Shown here: piece by piece, positions 1 to 5,769 of the stretch
How positions within the stretch are numbered: the first letter of the stretch is position 1
How the letters are laid out: each line of letters starts with the position of its first letter
Source of the DNA: Thiotrichaceae bacterium
GTDB taxonomy: Bacteria > Pseudomonadota > Gammaproteobacteria > Thiotrichales > Thiotrichaceae
NCBI GenBank assembly: GCA_027008665.1
Contig: JALVEA010000009.1
Span: 1-6,037, forward strand
DNA length: 6,037 nucleotides
Reading direction: 5' to 3'
The notes under the pieces: model-generated
Told to the model about the DNA's origin: nothing
Databases searched by the model: none
What the model saw: the letters and a program-made list of their open reading frames with translations, nothing else
Made by a program: the position numbers and the translations under genes

Positions 1-1
1 A

Positions 2-307
2 CCGACTGAATCAGAATCGAAATGGGAAATTGACCGCTTCTGTGATGCTATGATTTCAATACGAAAAGAAATACAGCAAGTACAAATAGGAGAATGGCCA
101 CTAGAAAACAACCCACTACGCAATGCACCTCATACCATGCTAGACCTTGCGGAAAACTGGGACAGACCGTATTCCCAGCAAATCGCTATTTTCCCTCAAG
201 GTGTTTCCACACAACATAAATACTGGCCAACAGTTAATCGGGTAGACAATGTTTACGGTGACCGTAATTTGATATGCTCCTGCCCGAGTATTGAAAATTA
301 TCAATAA
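2..307 (+). CDS. gcvP: Glycine dehydrogenase (decarboxylating), P-protein, C-terminal part (5' end outside window)
   Basis: This is the last 101 codons of the pyridoxal-phosphate P-protein of the glycine cleavage system. That enzyme decarboxylates glycine and passes the aminomethyl group to the lipoyl arm of the H-protein. The reading frame is open from base 2, so the gene starts left of the window, and the ATG at 50 is an internal methionine. The tail is typical of the family: PTESESK near the edge, FCDAMISIRKEI, WPLENNPLRNAPH, RPYSQQIAIFP, KYWPTVNRVDNVYGDRN, then a cysteine-containing end (CSCPSIENYQ) as in E. coli GcvP. The PLP lysine and most of the protein lie outside the window. Whether this is a full-length P-protein or only the second subunit of a split form cannot be seen. 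The stop is 15 bases before dgkA on the same strand, so the two are probably co-transcribed. Confidence 0.96.
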   Translation, partial: PTESESKWEIDRFCDAMISIRKEIQQVQIGEWPLENNPLRNAPHTMLDLAENWDRPYSQQIAIFPQGVSTQHKYWPTVNRVDNVYGDRNLICSCPSIENYQ

Positions 308-310
308 CAA

Positions 311-317
311 AAAGGAG
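311..317 (+). promoter_or_regulatory. Strong Shine-Dalgarno sequence of dgkA
   Basis: AAAGGAG lies 5 bases before the ATG at 323, inside the 15-base gap after the gcvP stop codon. It fixes the dgkA start. It also means dgkA can be translated efficiently from a read-through gcv transcript without a separate leader. Confidence 0.8.
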
Positions 318-322
318 ATAAT

Positions 323-685
323 ATGGCAGGCAGTGGCAATACAGGTTTAACCCGTATCATTAAAGCGTTTGGCTTTTCCATGCAGGGTCTAAAAGCAGCT
401 TATAAGTTAGAAGAAGCATTTCGTCAAGAAGTGTTGTTGCTTATTATTACCCTACCCCTTGCACTATGGCTAGGGCAAACGGGTATAGAAAAAGCACTCT
501 TAATTGGCAGTATCTTATTATTATTAATTGTAGAAATACTCAACTCAGCCATTGAAGCCACTGTTGACCGCTTCGGAGGAGAACAACATGAACTATCAGG
601 ACGAGCAAAAGACATGGCATCGGCGGGTGTATTTTTAGCAATGGTTAATGCCGCAATGATTTGGTTATTAGTCCTATTTTTCTAA
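323..685 (+). CDS. dgkA: Diacylglycerol kinase, small integral-membrane prokaryotic type
   Basis: The product is a 120-residue inner-membrane kinase that phosphorylates diacylglycerol to phosphatidic acid, recycling the diacylglycerol released when membrane-derived glucans or lipid A are modified. The length matches E. coli DgkA (about 122 residues). Visible features are an amphipathic N-terminus (TRIIKAFGFS, residues 10-19), E30 in the EEAFRQE segment, and three hydrophobic helices at about 37-50, 57-73 and 100-119. The signature EILNSAIEATVDR is at 71-83, with the presumed catalytic glutamate E78 plus E71 and N74. The ELSGRAKDM motif is at 90-98, with K96 and D97 for ATP binding. All catalytic residues known from the E. 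coli enzyme appear to be kept. The start is supported by AAAGGAG at 311-317. It lies 15 bases behind gcvP on the same strand, an operon-like spacing without an obvious biochemical link. It converges on the OmpA-like gene. Confidence 0.95.
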   Translation: MAGSGNTGLTRIIKAFGFSMQGLKAAYKLEEAFRQEVLLLIITLPLALWLGQTGIEKALLIGSILLLLIVEILNSAIEATVDRFGGEQHELSGRAKDMASAGVFLAMVNAAMIWLLVLFF

Positions 686-743
686 AATCTGATTAAAATA
701 CTAAATTAATTTAGGAAAATGAGAGCGATGTTGGCACAGTCTT

Positions 744-775
744 TTTAGCTTGCTACTCGCACAAGCTAAAGCTTG
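744..775. repeat. Compact three-armed inverted repeat in the dgkA / OmpA-like convergent gap
   Basis: TTTAGCTTG (744-752) pairs perfectly with CAAGCTAAA (762-770) around a 9-base loop. The second arm is also part of another perfect inverted repeat, CAAGCT-AA-AGCTTG (762-775). The two hairpins are therefore mutually exclusive. Neither strand has a run of T after the stem, so this is not a standard intrinsic terminator, although it sits between two convergent stop codons. Its form suggests a small dispersed intergenic repeat of the REP/palindrome type. A structure that only slows transcription from both sides is the alternative. The rest of the 106-base gap shows nothing further. Confidence 0.55.
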
Positions 776-791
776 AACTCCAATCTATTCT

Positions 792-1688
792 TTAAGGTCT
801 GATAATTAAATCAATGCGGCGATTTTTTCTACGTCCCCTTTTGGTTTTATTACTGGCAATTGGTTCTTGATCCCCTACTCCTTCAATCTGAATCCGTCTT
901 CGATCAATACCTAGCTTAATCAATGCTTTTTTCATACTCCCACCACGCAATAAAGAGAGAAGGGAATTATTTTTAGAGGAACCTTTATTATCGGAGTGTC
1001 CACGAATCAAGATATTAATCCCCTTATAAGTATTCAACAATGCGGCTGTTTCGGATATTTGTACATCAGATCGCTTACTTAATTTTTCTGAACCAGAGGC
1101 AAAATAGACTCGATCAAAAATAATAGGCTTTCCCGCTGTCTTATTTTCAATCGCTTGTTTAAATTTATAAGCAAACGTATTAGGAGAGATTTTTACATCC
1201 GTACCATCAGGAAGTTTATAAAGAAGTGCATTGGATTTTTCTGTCTGATGTAAAGAAGCTGTTTCCGACTCCGTTGCTTCTTGACTAATTTGGGAGTCAG
1301 ACTTTTCTTCTATATCCCCCTTATTATTATCAGGAGGCGTATAAATTGTATCCTCACCTGTCCGTTGCTTAGAGGTATTTGAATCATTTGAGTTATTTTT
1401 AAGTGATGGAAGATTAAGTAGAGAAGACACATCAGAACTTTTATCTGAGCTTATCGTTTCAGAGCCTTTTTCAGTATCTTGCTGATTAGTCGTATTGACA
1501 TTGGTAGTAGCATTATCAGGTTCTGAGTCACTCAAAGAGGTGGATGTGTGGGTAAAGTTGGGTAACCAACTATCTTTATTAAAACTAAGATGCCCCGATA
1601 AAAATAAATAAAGAAGCGCTAAAAATAGAATAGCTATTCCTGCGATAAAATATCTCTGTAAGGTTTTGCTGCCTTTATCCTTTGACAT
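792..1688 (-). CDS. Membrane-anchored OmpA-domain (peptidoglycan-binding) protein with long low-complexity linker
   Basis: A 298-residue envelope protein that probably holds the cell wall non-covalently from a membrane anchor. Residues 1-11 are polar and basic, and one hydrophobic helix follows at about 14-31. There is no lipobox cysteine and no clear cleavage site, so a retained inner-membrane anchor is likely. Residues about 45-150 are a Ser/Thr/Asn/Asp/Glu-rich, presumably disordered linker. A short module (LPDGTDVKI, 159-167, to FDRVYF, 191-196) precedes the OmpA-like domain at about 190-298. Key residues in the domain are GHSD at 230-233, N241, L244-S245, R248, and NRR at 289-291. D233 and R248 are 15 residues apart, as are the pair that contacts diaminopimelate in OmpA. 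The usual RA after LSxx is replaced by RGG. The start follows AAAGGA 8 bases upstream (1698-1703 on the + strand). No beta-barrel is present, so it is not a true OmpA. The domain is sure, the role inferred. Confidence 0.85.
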   Translation of the reverse strand: MSKDKGSKTLQRYFIAGIAILFLALLYLFLSGHLSFNKDSWLPNFTHTSTSLSDSEPDNATTNVNTTNQQDTEKGSETISSDKSSDVSSLLNLPSLKNNSNDSNTSKQRTGEDTIYTPPDNNKGDIEEKSDSQISQEATESETASLHQTEKSNALLYKLPDGTDVKISPNTFAYKFKQAIENKTAGKPIIFDRVYFASGSEKLSKRSDVQISETAALLNTYKGINILIRGHSDNKGSSKNNSLLSLLRGGSMKKALIKLGIDRRRIQIEGVGDQEPIASNKTKRGRRKNRRIDLIIRP

Positions 1689-1721
1689 TCTCTGCTTCCT
1701 TTTGCAATTATCATTTAATGA

Positions 1722-1750
1722 ATTTTAGATGACCTACAAATTTTAAGCAA
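1722..1750 (-). promoter_or_regulatory. Probable sigma-70 promoter of the OmpA-like gene
   Basis: Reading the - strand, TTGCTT (1745-1750) and TAAAAT (1722-1727) are separated by exactly 17 bases. The -10 matches consensus at 5 of 6 positions; the -35 is weak at 3 of 6. Transcription would begin about 30 bases before the ATG at 1688, leaving a short leader. With the terminator-like structure after algR, this suggests the gene has its own transcript. Confidence 0.45.
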
Positions 1751-1827
1751 AAAAGAAAACGTATACTTATCATAAATCAAGCACCGCTCATAAGAATACT
1801 TAATTGATATTTTAAAAAATAATCAAC

Positions 1828-1868
1828 ACCCTTACTAAATGATAAAATTCAAGCATTTTAATAAGGGT
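1828..1868 (-). terminator. Probable (bidirectional) intrinsic terminator after algR
   Basis: ACCCTTA (1828-1834) is the exact complement of TAAGGGT (1862-1868). Inside it, TAAAAT (1843-1848) pairs with ATTTTA (1855-1860). Read on the - strand, the stem follows the algR stop codon by 17 bases and leads into a T-rich stretch (GTTGATTATTTTTT). On the + strand it is followed by ATATTTTTT, so the structure is symmetrical. The stem is rather AT-rich and has an internal asymmetric loop, so its strength is uncertain. Confidence 0.45.
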
Positions 1869-1885
1869 ATATTTTTTACGGACTA

Positions 1886-2629
1886 TTAACGATTACGCAC
1901 AAACCGACGAATCTCAGCCACATGACGACGACTGACTTCTAGTTCATCCTCAATCTGATCAATAGTGACACGAACACGCCCAATCGGTGTTTTCGCTAGA
2001 CCTGTAATACGGCTCTTAGCCACTAAGGCATTGCGATGAATACGAATAAATCGCTGTGAAAGATCAGACTCTAGTGATTTTAATGATTCTTCAATAATCA
2101 CCTCGCCTTTTTTATGGCGAACCGTCACATATTTCTGATCTGCTTGAAAATAATAAACGTCTTCGATTGGAATTAATTCTAAATTCCCTCGCATACGCGC
2201 ACAAATATGCTTACGTGCAGGCCCTGTGTCTTCATTGTCGTCCAGAATTTCTGTCCGCTGTACTCTATTTAATGATTTTGCTTGTTCAAGACTTTTTAAT
2301 AATTGTTCTTGTCTTATTGGTTTCATGAGATATCCCGATGCTTTAGTTGAAAATGCTTCTAATGCATACTCACCATACGCTGTGGTAAATATGACGGCTG
2401 GTGGATTTGGCATACTGGAGAGGTGTTTTGCCACCTCTAGCCCGTCCATGACTGGCATGGATATATCCAGTAATATCAAATCAGGTTGATGACGTTCGAC
2501 CATCATCAGTGCTTCAGCACCGTTTTCTGCTTCCGCACATATTTTATAATCTGAGTTTTCGTCTAATAAACTATGTATTCTATTTCTCGCTAATTCTTCA
2601 TCATCAACGACAAGTACGTTCATTGGCAT
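1886..2629 (-). CDS. algR: AlgR-type LytTR-family response regulator
   Basis: A 247-residue cytoplasmic response regulator and DNA-binding protein, the expected partner of the kinase encoded just upstream. The receiver domain (about 3-120) has the acidic pair D9-D10, the phosphorylation site D55 in LLDISMP, the switch threonine T83 in FTTAYGEYAL, and K103 in LMKPI. A linker at about 122-138 leads to a LytTR DNA-binding domain (about 140-242). Its hallmarks are ELIPIEDVYYF (151-161), KYVTVRH, FIRIHRNALV (194-203) and VSRRHVAEIRR (232-242). This layout and sequence closely recall Pseudomonas AlgR, which controls alginate, type IV pili and virulence genes. The ATG at 2629 is chosen because AAGGAG lies 9 bases upstream; an ATG two codons later would give the exact Pseudomonas N-terminus (MNVL) but is 15 bases from that site. 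The regulon here is unknown. Confidence 0.93.
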   Translation of the reverse strand: MPMNVLVVDDEELARNRIHSLLDENSDYKICAEAENGAEALMMVERHQPDLILLDISMPVMDGLEVAKHLSSMPNPPAVIFTTAYGEYALEAFSTKASGYLMKPIRQEQLLKSLEQAKSLNRVQRTEILDDNEDTGPARKHICARMRGNLELIPIEDVYYFQADQKYVTVRHKKGEVIIEESLKSLESDLSQRFIRIHRNALVAKSRITGLAKTPIGRVRVTIDQIEDELEVSRRHVAEIRRFVRNR

Positions 2630-2635
2630 TTTTAT

Positions 2636-3697
2636 TTACTCCTTCGGAATCGTAAAGGCAACGCGGTATTGATACGCAGATTTTGTTATTTTTAGATTTG
2701 CGCGCGCGCCATAGGCTAATTTCAATCTATTTTTCAAATTTTCTTGAGCAATATGATTCCCCTTCTGATGAGAGTTTGTACCATCAGGGGGAATAGGGTT
2801 TGTTACGACCACCTCCAGATACCTACCTGCATCATATAAACTAATACCTAATGTGCCACCCTCTTTACGTGGCTGTACACCATGATAAATGGCATTTTCA
2901 ACCAAGGGTTGTAACAATAATGGCGGTATTAACATATCAAAAGGTAATGTATTGCGATCCATATCCCAAACTATATTCAAACGACGCTTCCCTAAACGCA
3001 AACCTTCCATGCGTAGGTAACGTAAGGTCACATCTAATTCTTCTTTTAAGGTAATGCGTGTTCTAGTGTCTAAAGTGGTTCGAAAAATATCCGCTAAATC
3101 CAATAATGCTTCTTCAGCATTTTTTGGGTCTTGATAAATCAATTGTGCAATTGTATTCAGACTATTAAATAAAAAATGAGGCCGCATACGAGATTGCAAT
3201 GCATCATATTTTGCGCCAGAGTCCGCTTTAACACGCTCTGAATGCCTATCTTGAATATACAAATAACGTAGAATCAATAGCGTTACCACCACAGCAATAA
3301 AAACATTACGAGCAATAAAAGGTGTATCCCAATAATGTATGACCGCAATTTTTTCATAACTATCCGCCATAATGGTTAAAATAGAAGCAAAAATAGTAAA
3401 TAATGCAACAATGACTGTTACAAGAAAGGTCAAATTAAGCACACTTTGCTTCTTTAATAGTGTTGAAATCATGCACATAAAAAGTGATGCTGATAACACT
3501 ATCCATTGCACAAATAATGAAGTGAATCCTAATTTAACAAAAGCAGCACTATAGGTTTCAGAAGAACTTGCAAGTGCTAAAATAATTGCCAATACTTCCG
3601 CCGCAGCCATACCGCTAAGCAGAGTGCGAAAAGAGCATAAGTTCGGCAGATAACCCAACTTTTTAGTAGTGGCTAGTGACATAAGTTTATTTATCAT
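2636..3697 (-). CDS. algZ: AlgZ/FimS-type membrane sensor histidine kinase (LytS/YehU-like His_kinase family)
   Basis: A 353-residue inner-membrane sensor kinase. Four hydrophobic segments at about 25-44, 52-77, 87-111 and 128-147 form a small membrane sensor with short loops and no separate periplasmic domain. The cytoplasmic part begins with a short basic and charged stretch, then the His_kinase block RMRPHFLFNSLN (170-181) with the presumed phosphorylated H174. The N-box PLVENAIYHGVQ (264-275, N268) for ATP binding follows. The C-terminal G-box is degenerate: instead of a glycine-rich GxGxGL it reads KGNHIAQENLKNRL (312-325). Pseudomonas FimS/AlgZ is also reported to lack standard nucleotide-binding motifs, so this fits the subfamily. 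It sits 6 bases upstream of algR, an operon. The first ATG is chosen; the upstream match to a ribosome site (CGGA) is weak, but the methionine at codon 6 has none. The signal sensed is unknown. Confidence 0.92.
   Translation of the reverse strand: MINKLMSLATTKKLGYLPNLCSFRTLLSGMAAAEVLAIILALASSSETYSAAFVKLGFTSLFVQWIVLSASLFMCMISTLLKKQSVLNLTFLVTVIVALFTIFASILTIMADSYEKIAVIHYWDTPFIARNVFIAVVVTLLILRYLYIQDRHSERVKADSGAKYDALQSRMRPHFLFNSLNTIAQLIYQDPKNAEEALLDLADIFRTTLDTRTRITLKEELDVTLRYLRMEGLRLGKRRLNIVWDMDRNTLPFDMLIPPLLLQPLVENAIYHGVQPRKEGGTLGISLYDAGRYLEVVVTNPIPPDGTNSHQKGNHIAQENLKNRLKLAYGARANLKITKSAYQYRVAFTIPKE
2639..2644 (-). promoter_or_regulatory. algR ribosome binding site embedded in the algZ 3' end
   Basis: On the - strand AAGGAG is formed by the last two sense codons of algZ (Lys-Glu), directly before its TAA. 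It stands 9 bases before the algR ATG at 2629. Ribosomes finishing algZ will therefore cover and re-use this site, so the kinase and regulator are probably translationally coupled. Confidence 0.75.
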
Positions 3698-3731
3698 CGA
3701 TAATCCGTGAAATTTAGCGAGCAGATTACAA

Positions 3732-3752
3732 AGAGCCTCAGCATGAGGTTCT
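3732..3752 (-). promoter_or_regulatory. Hairpin in the probable algZ leader
   Basis: AGAGCCTCA (3732-3740) and TGAGGTTCT (3744-3752) form a nine-pair stem with a three-base loop; a single position is not Watson-Crick. It lies 35 bases before the algZ ATG. Read on the - strand the stem ends in CTCTTTG, only three T residues, so it is at best a weak attenuator. It could instead be an mRNA-stabilising or protein-binding leader structure. Confidence 0.4.
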
Positions 3753-3829
3753 CTAAAATGCTACAAATCATTCACATCATTATTGTTATTATTAGGTAAA
3801 ATAGATACAACACTAATCTGACAAAGCCC

Positions 3830-3847
3830 ACCGTTTATACGGTTTAT
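3830..3847 (+). promoter_or_regulatory. Tandem LytTR/AlgR-like 9-base motif
   Basis: ACCGTTTAT (3830-3838) is followed directly by ACGGTTTAT (3839-3847), differing at one position. The first copy fits the published LytTR-type degenerate consensus [TA][AC][CA]GTTN[AG][TG] at every position, and the second misses at one. It also shares the CCGTT core of Pseudomonas AlgR sites. LytTR repeats usually lie about 21-22 bases apart, so this head-to-tail spacing is unusual. Binding is inferred only. Confidence 0.4.
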
Positions 3848-3901
3848 AAGCTTATTGGTCTTATCTATCTCTTTTATTACGACGCTTATCTATTTTCTAA
3901 A

Positions 3902-3907
3902 TATAAC
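3902..3907 (+). promoter_or_regulatory. Possible argH -10 box
   Basis: TATAAC matches the -10 consensus at five of six positions and would start transcription about 26 bases before the argH ATG. The matching -35 (TTACGA, 3877-3882) is poor and the 19-base spacing is long. An activator may be needed, or the true promoter may lie elsewhere in the gap. Confidence 0.3.
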
Positions 3908-3939
3908 ACAACCATTATTGCTGGAAACTGAATACCCCA

Positions 3940-5361
3940 ATGTCAAATACAAACAACGAAAACATGAAAGATCAATTAGATACAAAGCTTTGGGGAGGTC
4001 GTTTCTCTGAAAATACGGACGCTTTTGTTGAGGCCTTTACTGCCTCCATTCAATTTGATCAACGCCTTTATAAACATGATATTAAAGGCTCTAAAGCACA
4101 TGCACAAATGCTTCAAAAAGTTGGTATTTTAACCGTAGAAGAAATGCAATCTATCCATCAAGGTCTTGATCAAATAATAATGGAGATTGAACAAGGGAAA
4201 ATGGATTGGTCGATTGCCTTGGAAGATATTCATATGAATATCGAAGCCAAATTAACCGAACGCATTGGACTTGCAGGAAAAAAACTGCACACAGGACGCT
4301 CTCGCAATGACCAAATTGCAACGGATATTCGTCTTTGGCTACGCGAGCAAATTGATCTTATTAGCGATGAGATCAAACGCTTACAAACTGCCCTTATTGA
4401 TCTTGCAGAGCGCGAAGCAGAGACTATCCTGCCCGGTTTTACCCATCTACAAGTCGCACAACCAATTACTTTTGGGCATCACATATTAGCATGGTATGAG
4501 ATGCTAGTACGTGATTATGAACGCTTACAAGACTGTCGCAAGCGCGTCAATATCATGCCCTTAGGTGCAGCGGCTTTAGCAGGAACAACCTACCCTATTG
4601 ATCGAAACTATAGCGCCGAATTGCTTGGCTTTGAACGTCCTGCTAATAATTCACTCGACGCAGTGAGTGATCGTGATTTTGCGATTGAATTTACTGCCGC
4701 TGCGACGCTAATTATGACCCATTTATCACGTTTTTCTGAAGAATTGGTATTATGGACTTCAGCACAGTTTGATTTTATCAATCTACCTGATCGCTTTTGC
4801 ACAGGCTCCTCCATTATGCCGCAAAAGAAAAACCCCGATGTACCCGAACTAATTCGTGGTAAAACAGGACGAGTCAATGGTCACCTTATTGCTTTATTAA
4901 CCTTAATGAAGTCACAACCACTAGCATACAACAAAGACAATCAAGAAGATAAAGAACCCCTATTTGATACTGTTGACACCTTACTCGCCTGCTTGCGAGC
5001 CTATGCGGATATGATGCCTTATGTGGAAGTAAAAGCTGATAATATGCGTAAAGCAGCACTACAAGGATTCTCCACTGCAACTGATTTAGCAGATTATTTA
5101 GTGGGTAAAAACATGCCTTTTAGAGATGCCCATGAAATCGTTGGTAAAGCAGTCGCTTATGGCATTGAAACCTCAAAGGACCTCAGTCAAATGAGTCTAC
5201 AAGAATTACAACAATTCTCAAAGATAATCACAAAAGACGTTTTTGAAGTATTAACCCTAGAAGGATCAGTCGCCGCACGAAATCATTTAGGAGGCACTGC
5301 ACCTAAACAAGTCAGAAAACAAATTTCAACAGCGCGCGGCAATCAAAGCAGTCAAAACTAA
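3940..5361 (+). CDS. argH: Argininosuccinate lyase
   Basis: A 473-residue cytoplasmic, normally tetrameric enzyme that splits argininosuccinate into arginine and fumarate, the last step of arginine synthesis. It belongs to the fumarase/aspartase superfamily. The order of motifs is complete: LWGGRF (17-22), EDIHMNIEAKL (95-105), TGRSRNDQIATD (118-129), GFTHLQVAQP (166-175) with the catalytic-acid histidine H169, and the signature loop GSSIMPQKKNPD (289-300) carrying the catalytic serine. KDNQEDKEPLFD (332-343) follows. Length is normal for the family, with a slightly long N-terminus as in Pseudomonas. The first ATG is used, but Met9 (base 3964) is a possible start; neither has a strong ribosome site. 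It is divergent from algZ, the gene order known from Pseudomonas. No convincing terminator hairpin follows it. Confidence 0.97.
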   Translation: MSNTNNENMKDQLDTKLWGGRFSENTDAFVEAFTASIQFDQRLYKHDIKGSKAHAQMLQKVGILTVEEMQSIHQGLDQIIMEIEQGKMDWSIALEDIHMNIEAKLTERIGLAGKKLHTGRSRNDQIATDIRLWLREQIDLISDEIKRLQTALIDLAEREAETILPGFTHLQVAQPITFGHHILAWYEMLVRDYERLQDCRKRVNIMPLGAAALAGTTYPIDRNYSAELLGFERPANNSLDAVSDRDFAIEFTAAATLIMTHLSRFSEELVLWTSAQFDFINLPDRFCTGSSIMPQKKNPDVPELIRGKTGRVNGHLIALLTLMKSQPLAYNKDNQEDKEPLFDTVDTLLACLRAYADMMPYVEVKADNMRKAALQGFSTATDLADYLVGKNMPFRDAHEIVGKAVAYGIETSKDLSQMSLQELQQFSKIITKDVFEVLTLEGSVAARNHLGGTAPKQVRKQISTARGNQSSQN

Positions 5362-5408
5362 AAATTCCCCTTATTCCATTTCACTACCGTACACTTTTAA
5401 CCACTAAC

Positions 5409-5716
5409 CTAAGCCCATATCGTTACCCATAATCTTTGCTTTGGAGTCACCCCATCATGAATTTGAATAGATAATGCAAAATCTTTGACCCGTTGTAAAC
5501 CAATCCAAAGTGTTTGAACATCAGGTTCAGCATCCTCTTTTCGATTTAAAAAGCCCCGAAGGTAGAGATTGTTCGTATCATGGCATAGTTCAAAACAGCC
5601 AATTTGGCGACGTCAACAGAAGTATTTCTGCCAATAATGCCCAATAAATCAGCTTTTTACTGTTGTAGAGCAACACGAATGGGGTGAATATCGTAACTGG
5701 CTGTGAGTGTGGTCAT
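5409..5716 (-). pseudogene. C-terminal remnant of a Tn5/IS4-like transposase
   Basis: In one - strand frame, 5612 down to 5409 reads ...LRGFLNRKEDAEPDVQTLW and then IGLQRVKDFALSIQ before a stop at 5409-5411. This resembles the dimerisation domain at the end of Tn5/IS4-type transposases, where the pattern is LGGFLxRKxDGxPGxxTLWxGLxxLxD. The residues that would precede it (AMIRTIST) are readable in a different frame, so a single-base loss near 5551-5566 is likely. That second frame extends to about 5716 but has an internal stop at 5657-5659, and its distant part is not recognisable. There is no catalytic DDE core in the window. It is dead as a transposase, and family assignment is by motif only. 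The 47 bases between argH and this remnant show nothing. Confidence 0.45.
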
Positions 5717-5769
5717 TTGGCTGTTTTACTGTTATTGCTATTTCATTAAGGATACCAAATGACTGCTCT

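Larger units (their letters stand above)
3698..3939. promoter_or_regulatory. Divergent algZ / argH intergenic control region
   Basis: A 242-base AT-rich gap between two divergent genes must contain both promoters. For argH the best candidate is a TATAAC box at 3902-3907 (5 of 6 to consensus), about 33 bases before the ATG, with only a weak -35 (TTACGA, 3877-3882, 19-base spacing). A TTGTCA -35-like box on the - strand (3819-3824) points toward algZ but has no good -10. Candidate regulator sites, an inverted repeat and a hairpin inside the region are listed separately. The argH ribosome site is also weak (GGAA 13 bases before the ATG). Confidence 0.6.

Noticed and set aside
744..770. Intrinsic terminator for dgkA or the OmpA-like gene
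   Set aside because: The stem is good but no T-run follows it on either strand, so it is listed as a repeat instead.
2226..2489. 87-codon + strand open frame opposite algR
   Set aside because: It lies wholly inside algR on the other strand, has no family resemblance, and is explained as a shadow of the real gene.
2700..2710. Run of alternating CG (possible Z-DNA)
   Set aside because: It is only about ten bases and is explained by the codons for Gly-Ala-Arg-Ala in algZ.
3831..3842. CCGTTTATACGG read as a palindromic operator
   Set aside because: Only the outer four bases on each side are complementary; the tandem 9-base reading explains the sequence better.
3929..3933. TGAAT half-site of an ArgR box upstream of argH
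   Set aside because: There is no matching ATTCA partner at the right distance, so arginine-repressor control cannot be supported.
4608..5080. Two - strand open frames (89 and 64 codons) opposite argH
   Set aside because: They are antisense to the conserved core of argH, including its signature loop, and their translations have no recognisable domain.
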